Source: Bryoerythrophyllum caledonicum (lineage: Eukaryota > Streptophyta > Bryopsida > Pottiales > Pottiaceae). From it: a DNA stretch of 64,000 bases. The notes under the pieces are model-generated. The model did not search any database. It was not told the origin of the DNA and was given only the letters and a program-made list of their open reading frames with translations. Shown here in pieces: positions 1 through 9,400 of this stretch. The DNA lies in the NCBI GenBank assembly GCA_963971425.1, contig OZ020525.1:5811560-5875559 (forward strand), in the 5' to 3' direction. How positions within the stretch are numbered: the stretch's first letter is position 1; every line of letters begins with the position of its first letter. The translations under genes were made by a program, and so were the position numbers.

Positions 1-1569
1 TTGAGTATGACAAGAAAATGGGAGAGCCTATGTTTAGAGATAAAATTGTGGAAGTAGTGTCCAAGCGTGTCAAGCCAGAGTTGATGTGGGATGATTCACA
101 TGTGCAAGGGAAACGTCGAATGCAAGAGACAATTAACGAGGTAAGATTGAAGATGTGTTGCTGTAATGGTACTTCACGTATTCTAAAGTTGTTAGTTCTA
201 GTAATCCATATCTGGTAATGACTTAGAAATGTAGGGTGTCAAATGTGGATGTTGAAATCATTGTGATGCGTCGTTTGAAAAGGGACTTATGAAATCTGGT
301 AACTTGAAGCTGTCTAACCCAACGGTATGCAAGTTTGTGTAGATGATTCGATTGCCAGGGAATGGTACCATAGGATTACCAATGATATCCACATTGCGCA
401 TGGGAGTGTTTGGAGTGGGAGGTTCTGGGAAAACAACCATGTGCAAGGTGTGGTGTAACGAAATGATGCAACATTTTTTGGGAAAAGTGCATCATTTGGA
501 ACTTGGAAGTGTGGATGTGTTACAAATGCGTAGAAAGTTGTTGCAAAGCATTTGTCAACTTGATCCTGCTCTTTTACAACATGTGGATGAAGGATAGGTA
601 CATGGGTCTCGCTCTTTTGTATGCAAGTTGGTCCTAGTGCTTTGTGTGCTAAGTTTTTACAAGTGTTTAAATTTGACAAAATCGAATCAATAATGATGTG
701 TTATTCTGTCGAAAGTGAAGTTGTGGTCGTGGAGAGTCATTATCTTTGAGGTTTGCAAAGATTCTTTGTGATTTTGGGGTGTGGTTCTTAGTGTCAACAC
801 TAGAATTAGTACATAGATTATGAAAGTTTATTGTACTTTACCCACTTTCATGTTTGAAATATGATGGTTGGTTGCTAAATGTGGTTGCATCAAACTCACC
901 TTTTCTTTGGTGCAGGCTTTGAACCTCATGAAGGAGCACATCCCTAAGCAAAGGGTTTGTTTGCTTATTGACAACGCCTCTCACAATCAATCATGTGTTG
1001 ATGAAGCTAGAACACTTTTGAATCTTCCATTCAAAGATGGGAGTTTGATTGTGGTCACCTCTCGAAGTTCTAGCATCCTTGACACCCTCATGATTGAGAG
1101 GAAAATGAGAATGAGGGTTCCATCTTTATCAACAACGGAAGCCAAGGCATTGTTTAGCCATCATGCAGGGTGTCATATACCTAGCCTCACAGAAGAGCAA
1201 ATGAAGGCAATGGAGAGTTTTGTGGAACAATGCAGTTTTCGAGTGCAAGGCTTTAACGTTCAAGAGTATCATCCGTTGGCATTGAAAGTGTTGGGAAGTC
1301 AAGCTGGACCTAATGTGGAGGAGTGGCAAAAGATTAAGATTGACTTCAAGTGTTGTGAGAATGAAAGTATCCATCCTATATTTTCCATCTTAAGATCAAG
1401 CTTTGATACATTGAGTTTGAAGTATCAAAGGATATTTTTGGACCTTGCACTCGCATGTACTCGAACCTATTCCCTTAGATTGAGGGGTTTGAAGTCACAA
1501 TTGCAGTACTTGTATGATGAAAGTGATGAGAAGTTCGTATCAAAAGTGGTAAGGGATGCATTCATGTAA
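1..1569 (+). pseudogene. NB-ARC portion of an NLR (NBS-LRR) immune-receptor gene, 5' end outside window
   Basis: NLR proteins are intracellular pathogen sensors whose NB-ARC domain is an ATP-dependent switch. Seen here: coding sequence runs in from the left edge to a good donor at 140/141 (GTAAGA); an exon from 343, after a TGTGTAG acceptor, holds the P-loop GVGGSGKTT (near 411-437); an exon from 916, after GGTGCAG, holds a kinase-2-like VCLLIDNA, an RNBS-B-like VVTSRSS and a GLPL-like HPLALKVLG. Damage: an in-frame TAG at 595-597 just before the next donor, a frame change near 1566 and an in-frame TAA at 1614-1616 before the MHD-like VHDLYHEF motif of the downstream part. No TIR or coiled-coil domain can be judged because the start is missing. 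An alternative exon layout could avoid some of these lesions, but I think it is a pseudogene. Confidence 0.75.
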
Positions 1570-1658
1570 TTGTTGTCAAGAATTCAGTTAAGAATAAGAG
1601 TGACATGCTTCCATAAAAATCACTTATTGATCTCAATGATGTTGATTCTAACATCATA

Positions 1659-3113
1659 ATGGTTCATGACCTTTATCATGAGTTTGCAAGGATGGAGGTG
1701 GAGATGAAGGGGTTGCAGCATAGTGCACGGTGTTGTTTCTCTCGTGGTCGCAAATGTCACCATCCAGTTCAAGAAAGAAGAGTTCGCATCTATGATCATC
1801 CGATTTCTGAGATAACGCAAGATATACTCTCTTGCGCAATATGTTCGGAAGCAGAATCGTTTGACATCCAAGATTGCCCAAACTTGGTAAGTGTAGATGT
1901 TCCTGGGATGGAGAATCTGAGAACTTTCAAAGTGTATGGTGGATGTCCTCAATTGACAAGAGTCAATTTGGAAGGCGCTGTAAACCTAAGGTCAATTGAC
2001 ATGGGTGATTTTGAAGGGAAATTCTATCCAAATTTGATAAGTCTGGAGTCCTTGGAAGAATTATGTTTACAAAACAACGAGAAGCAATTGCTTGTGACTA
2101 CCCATGGGTATTTAGATTTCTCCAAGAACTCCAACTTGGAGGTACTAAGACTATCATATGTCCCACTTTGTTTGGACAACCTTGATCAAGCAGTGTTATT
2201 GAAGGTGTTAATGCTTGAGAATTGCAAACACTTGGAAAGGTTTAAAGGTCTAGAAGCATTGGTCCACTTGGAGCGTCTTATTTTGTTAGCTTGCTCTTCT
2301 CTTACAAAGTTTCCTTCATTGGCATGTTTCCCATCCTTAGAAAGGCTTTGGTTAACCAAAGATGCAAAATTGAAGCGGATCGAGGGATTCACCAACTTGA
2401 TTGCTCTTCGTAATCTTTCATTATCAGGTGGGATGGAATTGGAGGAGTTGGCGGGGATTGAGGCTTGCACGAGGTTGGAATTTTTGGACTTGTGTGGCAC
2501 CAACATCTCAAGTTGTTCATGGATTTCCACAATGAATGATTTGACAATTATTGACCTTAGTGGTACCAAGATAAGGTTTGTGCCAGATTGCCGCAATCTC
2601 TGCAAGCTCAAAAAGTTCTTTGTTGGTGATTGTCAAGCTTTGGAGAGCATCGGGGACAATACAGGGTTTATTCCCCCAACTTTTCCACAAAGTTTAGAAT
2701 GGTTCGGTGCGAAGAAATGTTTGAGCTTAAATCTATTACCAAAGTTCCATCATGAATCAGCATTGCATACCTTGATTCTCCATGAATCGTTTATAAATGA
2801 TGTATCTAGCTTGGTGTCTTGCAAGCAACTCCAACATTTGAATTGTGCGCAGACGCAAATCTCAAGCCTCCCAGACTTGGGTAGTTTGACGATGTTAGAC
2901 AAGTTGGATGTGCATGGATGTAAGCTTCTGACAAGAATGGACAAGACCAAGAGCTTGCCCACACTTGAACACCTATGGGTGTACGACTGTACCAATTTAT
3001 TGACTTTGCCTAACCTTCGGAGCTCCAAGAGATTGAAATGCCTTTCTTTACGTGGTTGTCCATTGGTGGATCCGAATGCAGTGGATTTGCCCACACATCT
3101 AACATTGACATAA
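1659..3113 (+). CDS. LRR half of the same NLR gene (484-residue open frame)
   Basis: Leucine-rich repeats form the recognition and autoinhibition half of NLR receptors. The frame opens with VHDLYHEFARME, an MHD-type motif that normally closes the NB-ARC domain, then about 14-16 irregular LRRs follow from roughly residue 85 (repeats of the LExLxLxxC and LxxLxxLxLxG type). It ends at a TAA at 3111-3113. It is separated from the NB-ARC exon only by the frame change and TAA at about 1566-1616, so it is the continuation of that gene. The Met at 1659 is simply the first ATG after the lesion and is unlikely to be a natural start. This half is uninterrupted, so decay of the gene may be recent. Confidence 0.7.
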   Translation: MVHDLYHEFARMEVEMKGLQHSARCCFSRGRKCHHPVQERRVRIYDHPISEITQDILSCAICSEAESFDIQDCPNLVSVDVPGMENLRTFKVYGGCPQLTRVNLEGAVNLRSIDMGDFEGKFYPNLISLESLEELCLQNNEKQLLVTTHGYLDFSKNSNLEVLRLSYVPLCLDNLDQAVLLKVLMLENCKHLERFKGLEALVHLERLILLACSSLTKFPSLACFPSLERLWLTKDAKLKRIEGFTNLIALRNLSLSGGMELEELAGIEACTRLEFLDLCGTNISSCSWISTMNDLTIIDLSGTKIRFVPDCRNLCKLKKFFVGDCQALESIGDNTGFIPPTFPQSLEWFGAKKCLSLNLLPKFHHESALHTLILHESFINDVSSLVSCKQLQHLNCAQTQISSLPDLGSLTMLDKLDVHGCKLLTRMDKTKSLPTLEHLWVYDCTNLLTLPNLRSSKRLKCLSLRGCPLVDPNAVDLPTHLTLT

Positions 3114-3987
3114 ACATGGAGGGTGCTATGGTCGTCTACTTCAAGTAGAAACCGGAGTATCCGTCATGAGGATTGGCAAACAGCAAGAAACTTGAACCTA
3201 TGGATGATCTTTGTGCATTAGCTATACTTATTAACTTGGTGGCAAAGAGAGCGTCATGGTATCATGGTTTTGGTGCAGACCAAACATTGGTTTTGGTTAG
3301 GAGTCCATCGAGTTGTAATTATGATCATGAGATGTGACAGTTAGGTATCTAGAGCATCATTATTAATGTGAGCAAACTGTTTTCACTTCATTCATAATCA
3401 ATGTGAGTAGAGATATTGTTCTCATTTTATTTGTAATGGTGCTAGCTTACATATTTCTATGTTCTTCCTCTGTGATAGTGGCTATCTAAAGACATGTGAA
3501 TGGTACAATCTCTTATATATAAAAGATTACAGCCCGTCTGGTAGAGCCGGGCCCATGGCTGTGGGCTTACCTATGACCACTAATCTATAATCATCCACAA
3601 GGCATTTATTGTTGAAACAAGACAAAGTTCAAGTTAGTTTAAGTTAAGCTATTGTCATTTAGTAGCTTCTAATTTTAGTAAAGTTATATATTTATTTAAC
3701 TAAGGATTATCTTTGGCCCGTTGGGAACAACGGGCATCCACTAGTGAATCATAATTGGATGTTAACTGGATGAACATATGTCTATGAAAAATTAGGGTAT
3801 AAATTTCTACAAGACATATTAGCAACCACAAAAAAATAACTATCGAATAACTCGAGCCCAACCGCGAGGCCCGTTTCAAGCTAGGCAACTACCCTAGTTA
3901 TTTTGTAGTAATTGAAGGTTTGGCAAGCAAAGGGGTGATGACAACCTATATGACTACCAACATTGTTTGTATTGCCATCCCAATGTT
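3114..3987. other. Intergenic, no gene seen
   Basis: AT-rich sequence after the NLR stop. The end (about 3840-3930) resembles 7195-7310, so it already belongs to the repeat domain that follows. No credible open frame or RNA gene was found. Confidence 0.5.
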
Positions 3988-4428
3988 TTCCTCCAATGCT
4001 TTGTTTGATAGTGCTAAGGTGGCAAGAATGTGGCTGACATGGATTGTGCCTTAATAATTCACTAATGATATAAATAAAGAGAATAACTCCAGAGAGTATA
4101 TATTTTATAACTCAAAAATAATTTGTGATTATTTTTTTCAAGTGTGGGTGTGTATGGATGCCTATTTCCATCCAACATTGTTGACGTGACAACTAGGTGG
4201 TGACTTTGATTGAATTCTAGTAATTCCCTAGTAATATACTCAGGGTTGTCTACATAGACGGACAGGGGCCCAAAGACAGCGGACGGACGGATAGGACGGA
4301 CAGCACTTTTTGGCGGACAGTTGCGTGTAAAAAAAAATTACGAACCCTAAATCAAATTTTCAACTTACCCCCTGGTAAAACACGTGTGCATGACACGTCA
4401 GACGGCTTTCCACGTCACATCAAGGGGC

Positions 4429-4598
4429 GGGCGCGTGCCTTCGGACCGCGCGCGCAGCATTTGGGGCCGGGCGCGTACCAATCTGGACCGGGCGCGTTCA
4501 TGAAGGGCCGGGCGCGCAGCGTCACGGGCCTGGCGCGTACCATTGTAGGTCGCGCGCGCACCTGCCTATCGGGCGCGCGCGGTTAGGGGCCGGGCGCG
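4429..4598. repeat. Phased GGGCGCG subterminal array of the hAT element
   Basis: GGGCGCG or a one-base variant starts at 4429, about 4449 (degenerate), 4469, 4490, 4510, 4531, 4551, 4571 and 4592, an average step of 20.4 bp, about two helical turns. hAT transposases are known to bind short subterminal repeats, so this is probably a transposase-binding array (inference). Inverted copies follow the gap at about 5689, 5710, 5728 and 5751. Confidence 0.7.
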
Positions 4599-4832
4599 CG
4601 CGGTCGAACACTGCGTTTGCCCCTCAAAAGGGCTGAGGTTTAGAGAATTTGAAAGAATACAATTGTACCAGGGAGCTCTAACATTAAAATTATTTATTTC
4701 AATGTGGTGCTTTCATGAATGGGCACTCTCGACACCAAGTACATATTTTAAAACCGCGGTTCTATTGTACCATGCTAACACCAGACAACTAAAAACACTT
4801 TTAACTTGTAGTACCCTCGTGTCCGTCATCTT

Positions 4833-5453
4833 TTAATCATCTGAGCTTGAGGATTCTTCATTGTGTTTCCGCTTCCGTTTTGATCGGCGAACATTTTGGG
4901 GAAGAGAAAGCCCGCGAAGCACCACCGTATTGTCGCCAGGTACTTCATCGCAATCCTCATCGTCTGCATCATCGCCCGATGATGAGAAGTTCTCCGCTGA
5001 ATTTTCCAAGACTGGTGCCACGTACTCCTCAATCTCCGAGGCCAAGTTTCGTAGTTGTAGCTCGGCTCCGGTAGTTAATGCGGCATTCACAAGTCGTTTT
5101 ACTCGGATATTCTTCCTCTTGTCTGTTACTCCATCCATGTTTTTGGAGCGGTTGCCTTTGGCCCCAATGACTCTCTCCGAGGTTCCGCTTCGCCAAGGTC
5201 CCGTGAAGAAAGGGAGAGTACCGAAGTTCTGTGTCCCCAAATGGCTGCTCATAGTAGAGGACCCTGCCCTCGCGGAGGGAAGTTGTGGGGTTAGTATCGC
5301 GCGCTCCACACCACCATTTGGGCCAAGTGCGCTACGGTGAACGGGTGGCCGAACAATTGTTGAAGAGGTCTTTTTCTTTACACGTAAAAGAGTTCTTCCG
5401 ATCGATGCGGTACTTTGAGCACGTGGCCGCCGAAACAAATCTTGTAGTGGCAT
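4833..5453 (-). CDS. Partial ORF inside the hAT element, function unrecognised
   Basis: A 206-residue minus-strand frame ends at 4833; its true upstream part runs toward the assembly gap. It is rich in Ser, Arg and Lys, has a helical stretch around residues 125-150 (ELQLRNLASEIEEYV) and a strongly acidic then basic C-terminus (DDADDEDCDE, later RRSKRKRKHNEESSSSDD). No BED finger or hAT dimerisation motif is visible. The position inside a hAT element suggests an accessory or transposase-terminal fragment, but the family cannot be named. The charged tail looks like a nuclear-localisation region (inference). Confidence 0.4.
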   Translation of the reverse strand: MPLQDLFRRPRAQSTASIGRTLLRVKKKTSSTIVRPPVHRSALGPNGGVERAILTPQLPSARAGSSTMSSHLGTQNFGTLPFFTGPWRSGTSERVIGAKGNRSKNMDGVTDKRKNIRVKRLVNAALTTGAELQLRNLASEIEEYVAPVLENSAENFSSSGDDADDEDCDEVPGDNTVVLRGLSLPQNVRRSKRKRKHNEESSSSDD

Positions 5454-5485
5454 GTCTTCCTCCGAGTCCGGTTCGGTTGCTTGAG

Positions 5486-5685
5486 NNNNNNNNNNNNNNN
5501 NNNNNNNNNNNNNNNNNNNNNNNNNNNNNNNNNNNNNNNNNNNNNNNNNNNNNNNNNNNNNNNNNNNNNNNNNNNNNNNNNNNNNNNNNNNNNNNNNNNN
5601 NNNNNNNNNNNNNNNNNNNNNNNNNNNNNNNNNNNNNNNNNNNNNNNNNNNNNNNNNNNNNNNNNNNNNNNNNNNNNNNNNNNNN
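5486..5685. other. Assembly gap (200 N)
   Basis: Exactly 200 Ns inside the hAT element, next to the GC-rich subterminal array, which probably defeated sequencing or assembly. Open frames crossing the gap are artefacts. Confidence 0.99.
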
Positions 5686-7133
5686 TGTGCGCCCGGCCCA
5701 TCTCCGGACGCGCCCCGCTCCCTTCACGCGCCCCGCCCCACTGTCTGCACGCGCGCGACCCTGTTGACGACGTGTCAGCCACGTAATCGCCTTCGTGGCA
5801 GTGGGTAAATTGATTTACCTCGAGTCATGGTCAAACTAGGGTTGACCCTTATCGGACGGACAGCAGCCTCTACCGGACGGACAGCCGGACGGACGGACAC
5901 TACCGGACGGACGGACGGCCGAACAACCTGAATATACTCAAGGCAAACTATTACCACATTTACAAATAACTAAGTGCACTTATATATTTTTCCTAACTCA
6001 AAAATAACTTGTGGGAATTTTTATAGAATTGTTGACGTGGATGGATGTCTATTTGTGTCCTATATTGGTGATGTAGCAAGTAGGTGGTGAGTTCCATTGT
6101 ATTGTAGTGATTGCTTAGTATACATTCAAGACAAGTGATTGCACCACCTAGCATTAACTAATTTCACTAATATATTATCTAAAACTAAATAATAATTCAT
6201 GGATATTTTGAAAAATCTGATGACGTGGATGGATGCTTATTTCTATGTGGTATTGATGATGTGGCAAGTACGTGGTGACTCGGATTGTATTATAGTAATG
6301 CCTTAATAATACATCTAAGACACAAACCTGCATCACTGAGCAATAACTAAGCATGTTGCTATATGTTTTAAATCTCATTCAAAATAAATCGTGGATATTT
6401 TGGAAAACTTGATGACATGGATGTATTCCTTTTTTAGTCCTGTACCTAGTGATGTGGCAAGTAGGTGGTGACTAGGATTGTATTTAAGTTATTTTTGACT
6501 ATTACACTTAGAATAACTACGTGCAGCTTTATACTATACATAACTCAAAAATAACTCGTGAATATTTTGAAAAAGTTGCTCATGTGGATGGATGCCAATT
6601 TCTATCCTACACTGCTGATGTGGCAAATAGGTGGTGACTTGGATTATATTCCAGTAATTATGTAGTGATTCATTTCAAAAAACGTACTGCATCAATAGAT
6701 TTTAATAATTCGTCCTAGTTACGTATATTTTTAAACTCAAAATTAACTCGTGGATACTTTTTTAACCTATTCACATGGATGAATGTTTATTTCTATTTGA
6801 TACTATTGCTGTAACAAGTAGGTGGTGACCTAGATTGTGTTTTAGTAAGTAATTAGTGATACCTTTAGAAGTGATATTACATCACCGATGAAATACAACA
6901 CTCAATAATCAATAAATTTTACAATAGAATAACTAGAGTTTTCAAAATAATGGTTCAGGTGGATGGACCCTTAATTCCCCCTATAGTGTTGTTGTCGCAA
7001 GTACGTAGATGACTAAAATAATGTCTCACCAAGTCATTAGTTATGGATTCGAAATGGATCACTATTCTTAAAATGATTTTATTGCAGTAATATATTGTAT
7101 AGCTAGAAAACAATTCAATAATTATTGATAATT

Positions 7134-7165
7134 CACTACGGGAAATCGGCCTATAAATGACTACA
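7134..7165 (+). mobile_element. Possible CACTA (En/Spm-like) transposon terminus
   Basis: CACTACGGGAAATCGGCC resembles the CACTACAAGAAA termini of plant CACTA elements and is followed by GACTAC/GACTAG-type short repeats. A matching opposite end with a 3-bp duplication was not located, so this is tentative. Confidence 0.3.
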
Positions 7166-8672
7166 ACACAATGACTAGCCAGAAAACAATTACTACAGAA
7201 TTACTCAGGATTTGCAGACGTTGCCCGGGTCTAGCTAGTTAACTACCCTAGTCATTCTACAGTAATTTAAGTTTTTGCAGGTAGAGAGGTGATGAAAACC
7301 TTGTGACGGCCAACATCGTTCATATCATCATCCCAATGTTTTCATCCATGCTTCATCCGGTAGTGTTGACGTGGCAAGAAGGTGACTGACTAGGGTTGTG
7401 CCTTAGTGATTCATTAGTGATACGTTTGAAAAGAATTATTCTCTCATTAGAAAATAACTATGTAAAGTAATATATGTTAGGACTCAAAAATAACTCATGG
7501 TTATTTTTAGAAAATGACTGAAGTAGATGGATGTCTACTTCTGTTGGACATTGCTGATGTGGCAAATAGGTGATGACTTGGATTGTATTGGAGTCATTCC
7601 TTAGTAATACATTCGACACAAATCACTGCGTCACTAAAAAATTACTAGGTGCAATAATATATTTTATAACTAAAATATAACTTGGGGATACTTTTTAGAA
7701 AGTTGTTGACGTAGATAGATGTCTACTTCTCTTTGACATTGCTGATGTGGCAAGGAGGTGGTGACTTGGATTGTATTCCAGTAAATCTTTAGTGATACCC
7801 TTCAGACAAATTAGTGCATCACCGGGAAATAACTCGGCAGAGTAATATATTCAAAAATGAAAAATGACTAGTGGGTAATTTTTTATAAACTGTTGGCGTG
7901 GATGATAGCCTATCTCTATTCGACATTTCTGATGTGGCAATTAGGGGTGATTTGGATTGAATGCTAGTAATTCTTTAGTGATACATTTGAGACATATTAC
8001 TATATCACTAGATAATTACTTCACACATTAATATTTTTTACAACTTCCAGTAAGATCGTTGGCACTTTGGATAATTTGCTGACGTGGATGCATATAGGAT
8101 TTTGTCAGATACTGGTGACTTGGATTATACCTAAGTCATTCATTAGTGATACGTTTGATAAAAATTACTATCTCACTAGAAAATAACTAGCTAAAGTAAT
8201 ATATGTTAGAACTCAAATATAACTCATGGGTATTTTTAGAAAATTGCTGACGTAGATAGTATCTACTTCCGTCGGATATTGCTGATGTGGCAAATAGGTG
8301 ATGACTTGGATTGTATTTCAGTAATTCTTTAGTAATACATTCGGGACAATCACTACGTCACTAAAAAATTACTTGGTGCAGTAATATATTTTACCAACCT
8401 AAACATACTTGTCTGCCACTACTCCTTCGCATGCACACAGTAGCAGCAGCTAGCAGCGCCGTCACCCAGCTTAGAAGGCCAAGGAGTGACTTCTAGTCAA
8501 GTCATCACGTTCCGAACTTTCAATCTGCTGTTATAGCTAGACGGTGTCGTTAATTTGCTGCAGCAGGGTTTGGTTGTGGGAAGGTTGAGAGAAATGAGTT
8601 TGAGGTATGAATTTTGATAGTAATGCAGGTAGAATTTGATTTAAGGAAGTTCATTTTTGTTGCGCTTCCACA

Positions 8673-9180
8673 ATGAGTTTGAAGCAAGTACTATTGCTGC
8701 ACGAGAACAACGCCACCATGTTGCGGGCGGACAAGATGAAGGCGGCTCTGCATTCGTACTACCCGAGCCGGTTTTTCGCAACGCCCCAGGGCCGCAAGGT
8801 GACGAAGATGCTCAACTTCTCCAAGATGACCATCTTCTGCGGCTTGATCACGCTGCTCATGCTGCACAATACCATGGGCCTGGATGCTCTGTTCACCATG
8901 ACCGGATCCTCAACTGCAACGCACACGTCGGATCTCATCCACTCACAATATGTACGCGTGTTGTCCCAACTTGACGACGCCGTACCAGACGAAACCACAA
9001 CTCGCAACTTCGTGGAGGAAGAAGAATGGGACCTGAAAACTCCCTACACGTTGAGGCCCAAGATCACCTATTGGAATGCGCCGCGCGAGGAGTAGAACAC
9101 GCTCAATCTGGGGTGCAATGTGAGCGCGCGCGGCACCGCCAAAACGATCCTCGTCTCCGGCTCGCAGCCGATGCCTCCAG
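8673..9180 (+). pseudogene. Xyloglucan 6-xylosyltransferase-like (GT34) N-terminal fragment
   Basis: XXT enzymes are Golgi type II membrane glycosyltransferases that add xylose to the glucan backbone of xyloglucan. The fragment starts at ATG 8673, has a cytosolic N-terminus, one hydrophobic anchor (about residues 50-69, MTIFCGLITLLMLHNTMGLD), a stem, then the family signature YTLRPKITYWNAPREE. A TAG at 9093-9095 replaces the Trp expected after this motif. The same frame then continues into AKTILVSGSQPMP, matching the start of the GT34 catalytic domain, and breaks near 9180. The catalytic DXD region is absent. The minus-strand glutathione reductase fragment abuts it at the break, so this is a captured or rearranged piece rather than a gene eroded in place. 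Confidence 0.75.
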
Positions 9181-9400
9181 CTGATAGGACTACGGCAACT
9201 CGCAGATACCCACTTGAACATCCACAAACAAACATCAGAACAACACCTTCAAATACACCGATGATTGCAGAAAACGTATGTGATTGCACTCCATACCTTA
9301 GCACCAAAGCCAGCTGCAGTGCGAGAAGCGCGCATCCCACCGCTTCCCCCGCCGATCACAAACAGGTCGTAGTCATAGTCCCAATACCCACCTGATATCC
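9175..9400 (-). pseudogene. Glutathione reductase N-terminal exon fragments
   Basis: Glutathione reductase uses NADPH and FAD to regenerate reduced glutathione. Minus-strand translation of about 9394-9297 gives [19 protein letters not shown] then TAAGFGAK, the N-terminal FAD-binding GxGxxG segment of plant GR. It ends at a donor (GTATGG at 9296). After about 80 bp the sequence VGICELP at about 9213-9193 matches the next residues of GR, then homology stops where the XXT fragment begins. The Cys-x4-Cys redox pair region is missing. A Ser/Thr/Pro-rich frame at 9480-9740 on the same strand, upstream of the exon, could be the remnant of a plastid transit peptide, but it begins at GTG and is not joined in frame. 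Identification is by motif memory only. Confidence 0.65.

Larger units (their letters stand above)
4241..5930. mobile_element. hAT-type DNA transposon, contains assembly gap
   Basis: The left end reads CAGGGTTGTC and the right end reads, on the minus strand, CAGGTTGTTC. Both are flanked by the 8-bp duplication AATATACT (4233-4240 and 5931-5938). CAGGG-type termini with 8-bp target duplications are the hallmark of hAT elements. The subterminal regions hold clustered GACGGACGG repeats (4255-4315; 5850-5920) and a GC-rich phased GGGCGCG array (4429-4598) mirrored after the gap by GCGCCC copies (5689-5757). The interior carries a minus-strand ORF. 200 Ns at 5486-5685 hide part of the element, so its real length may differ from 1690 bp. 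Confidence 0.85.
3988..8400. repeat. Tandem satellite with ~187-bp unit
   Basis: A recognisable block (GATGTGGCAAGTAGGTGGTG and variants) recurs at about 4183, 6070, 6258, 6451, 6617, 6808, 6991, 7369, 7556, 7744, 7931 and 8284. Spacing is about 187 bp or near multiples (range 166-193). Each unit also has a GACGTGGATGGATG-like block and AATAACTCGTGG-like block. Removing the hAT insertion (4241-5930) and one target copy brings 4183 and 6070 to 189 bp apart, so the insertion split an existing array. Units are diverged, so the array is old. A CACTA-type terminus at 7134 suggests these may be internal repeats of a CACTA element. Confidence 0.75.

Noticed and set aside
5285..5786. Open frames spanning 5486-5685
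   Set aside because: They are open only because the gap is made of Ns.
3988..8400. Regular repeats that could suggest a CRISPR-like array
   Set aside because: Unit is ~187 bp and diverged throughout with no unique spacers, in a plant nuclear context; a satellite.
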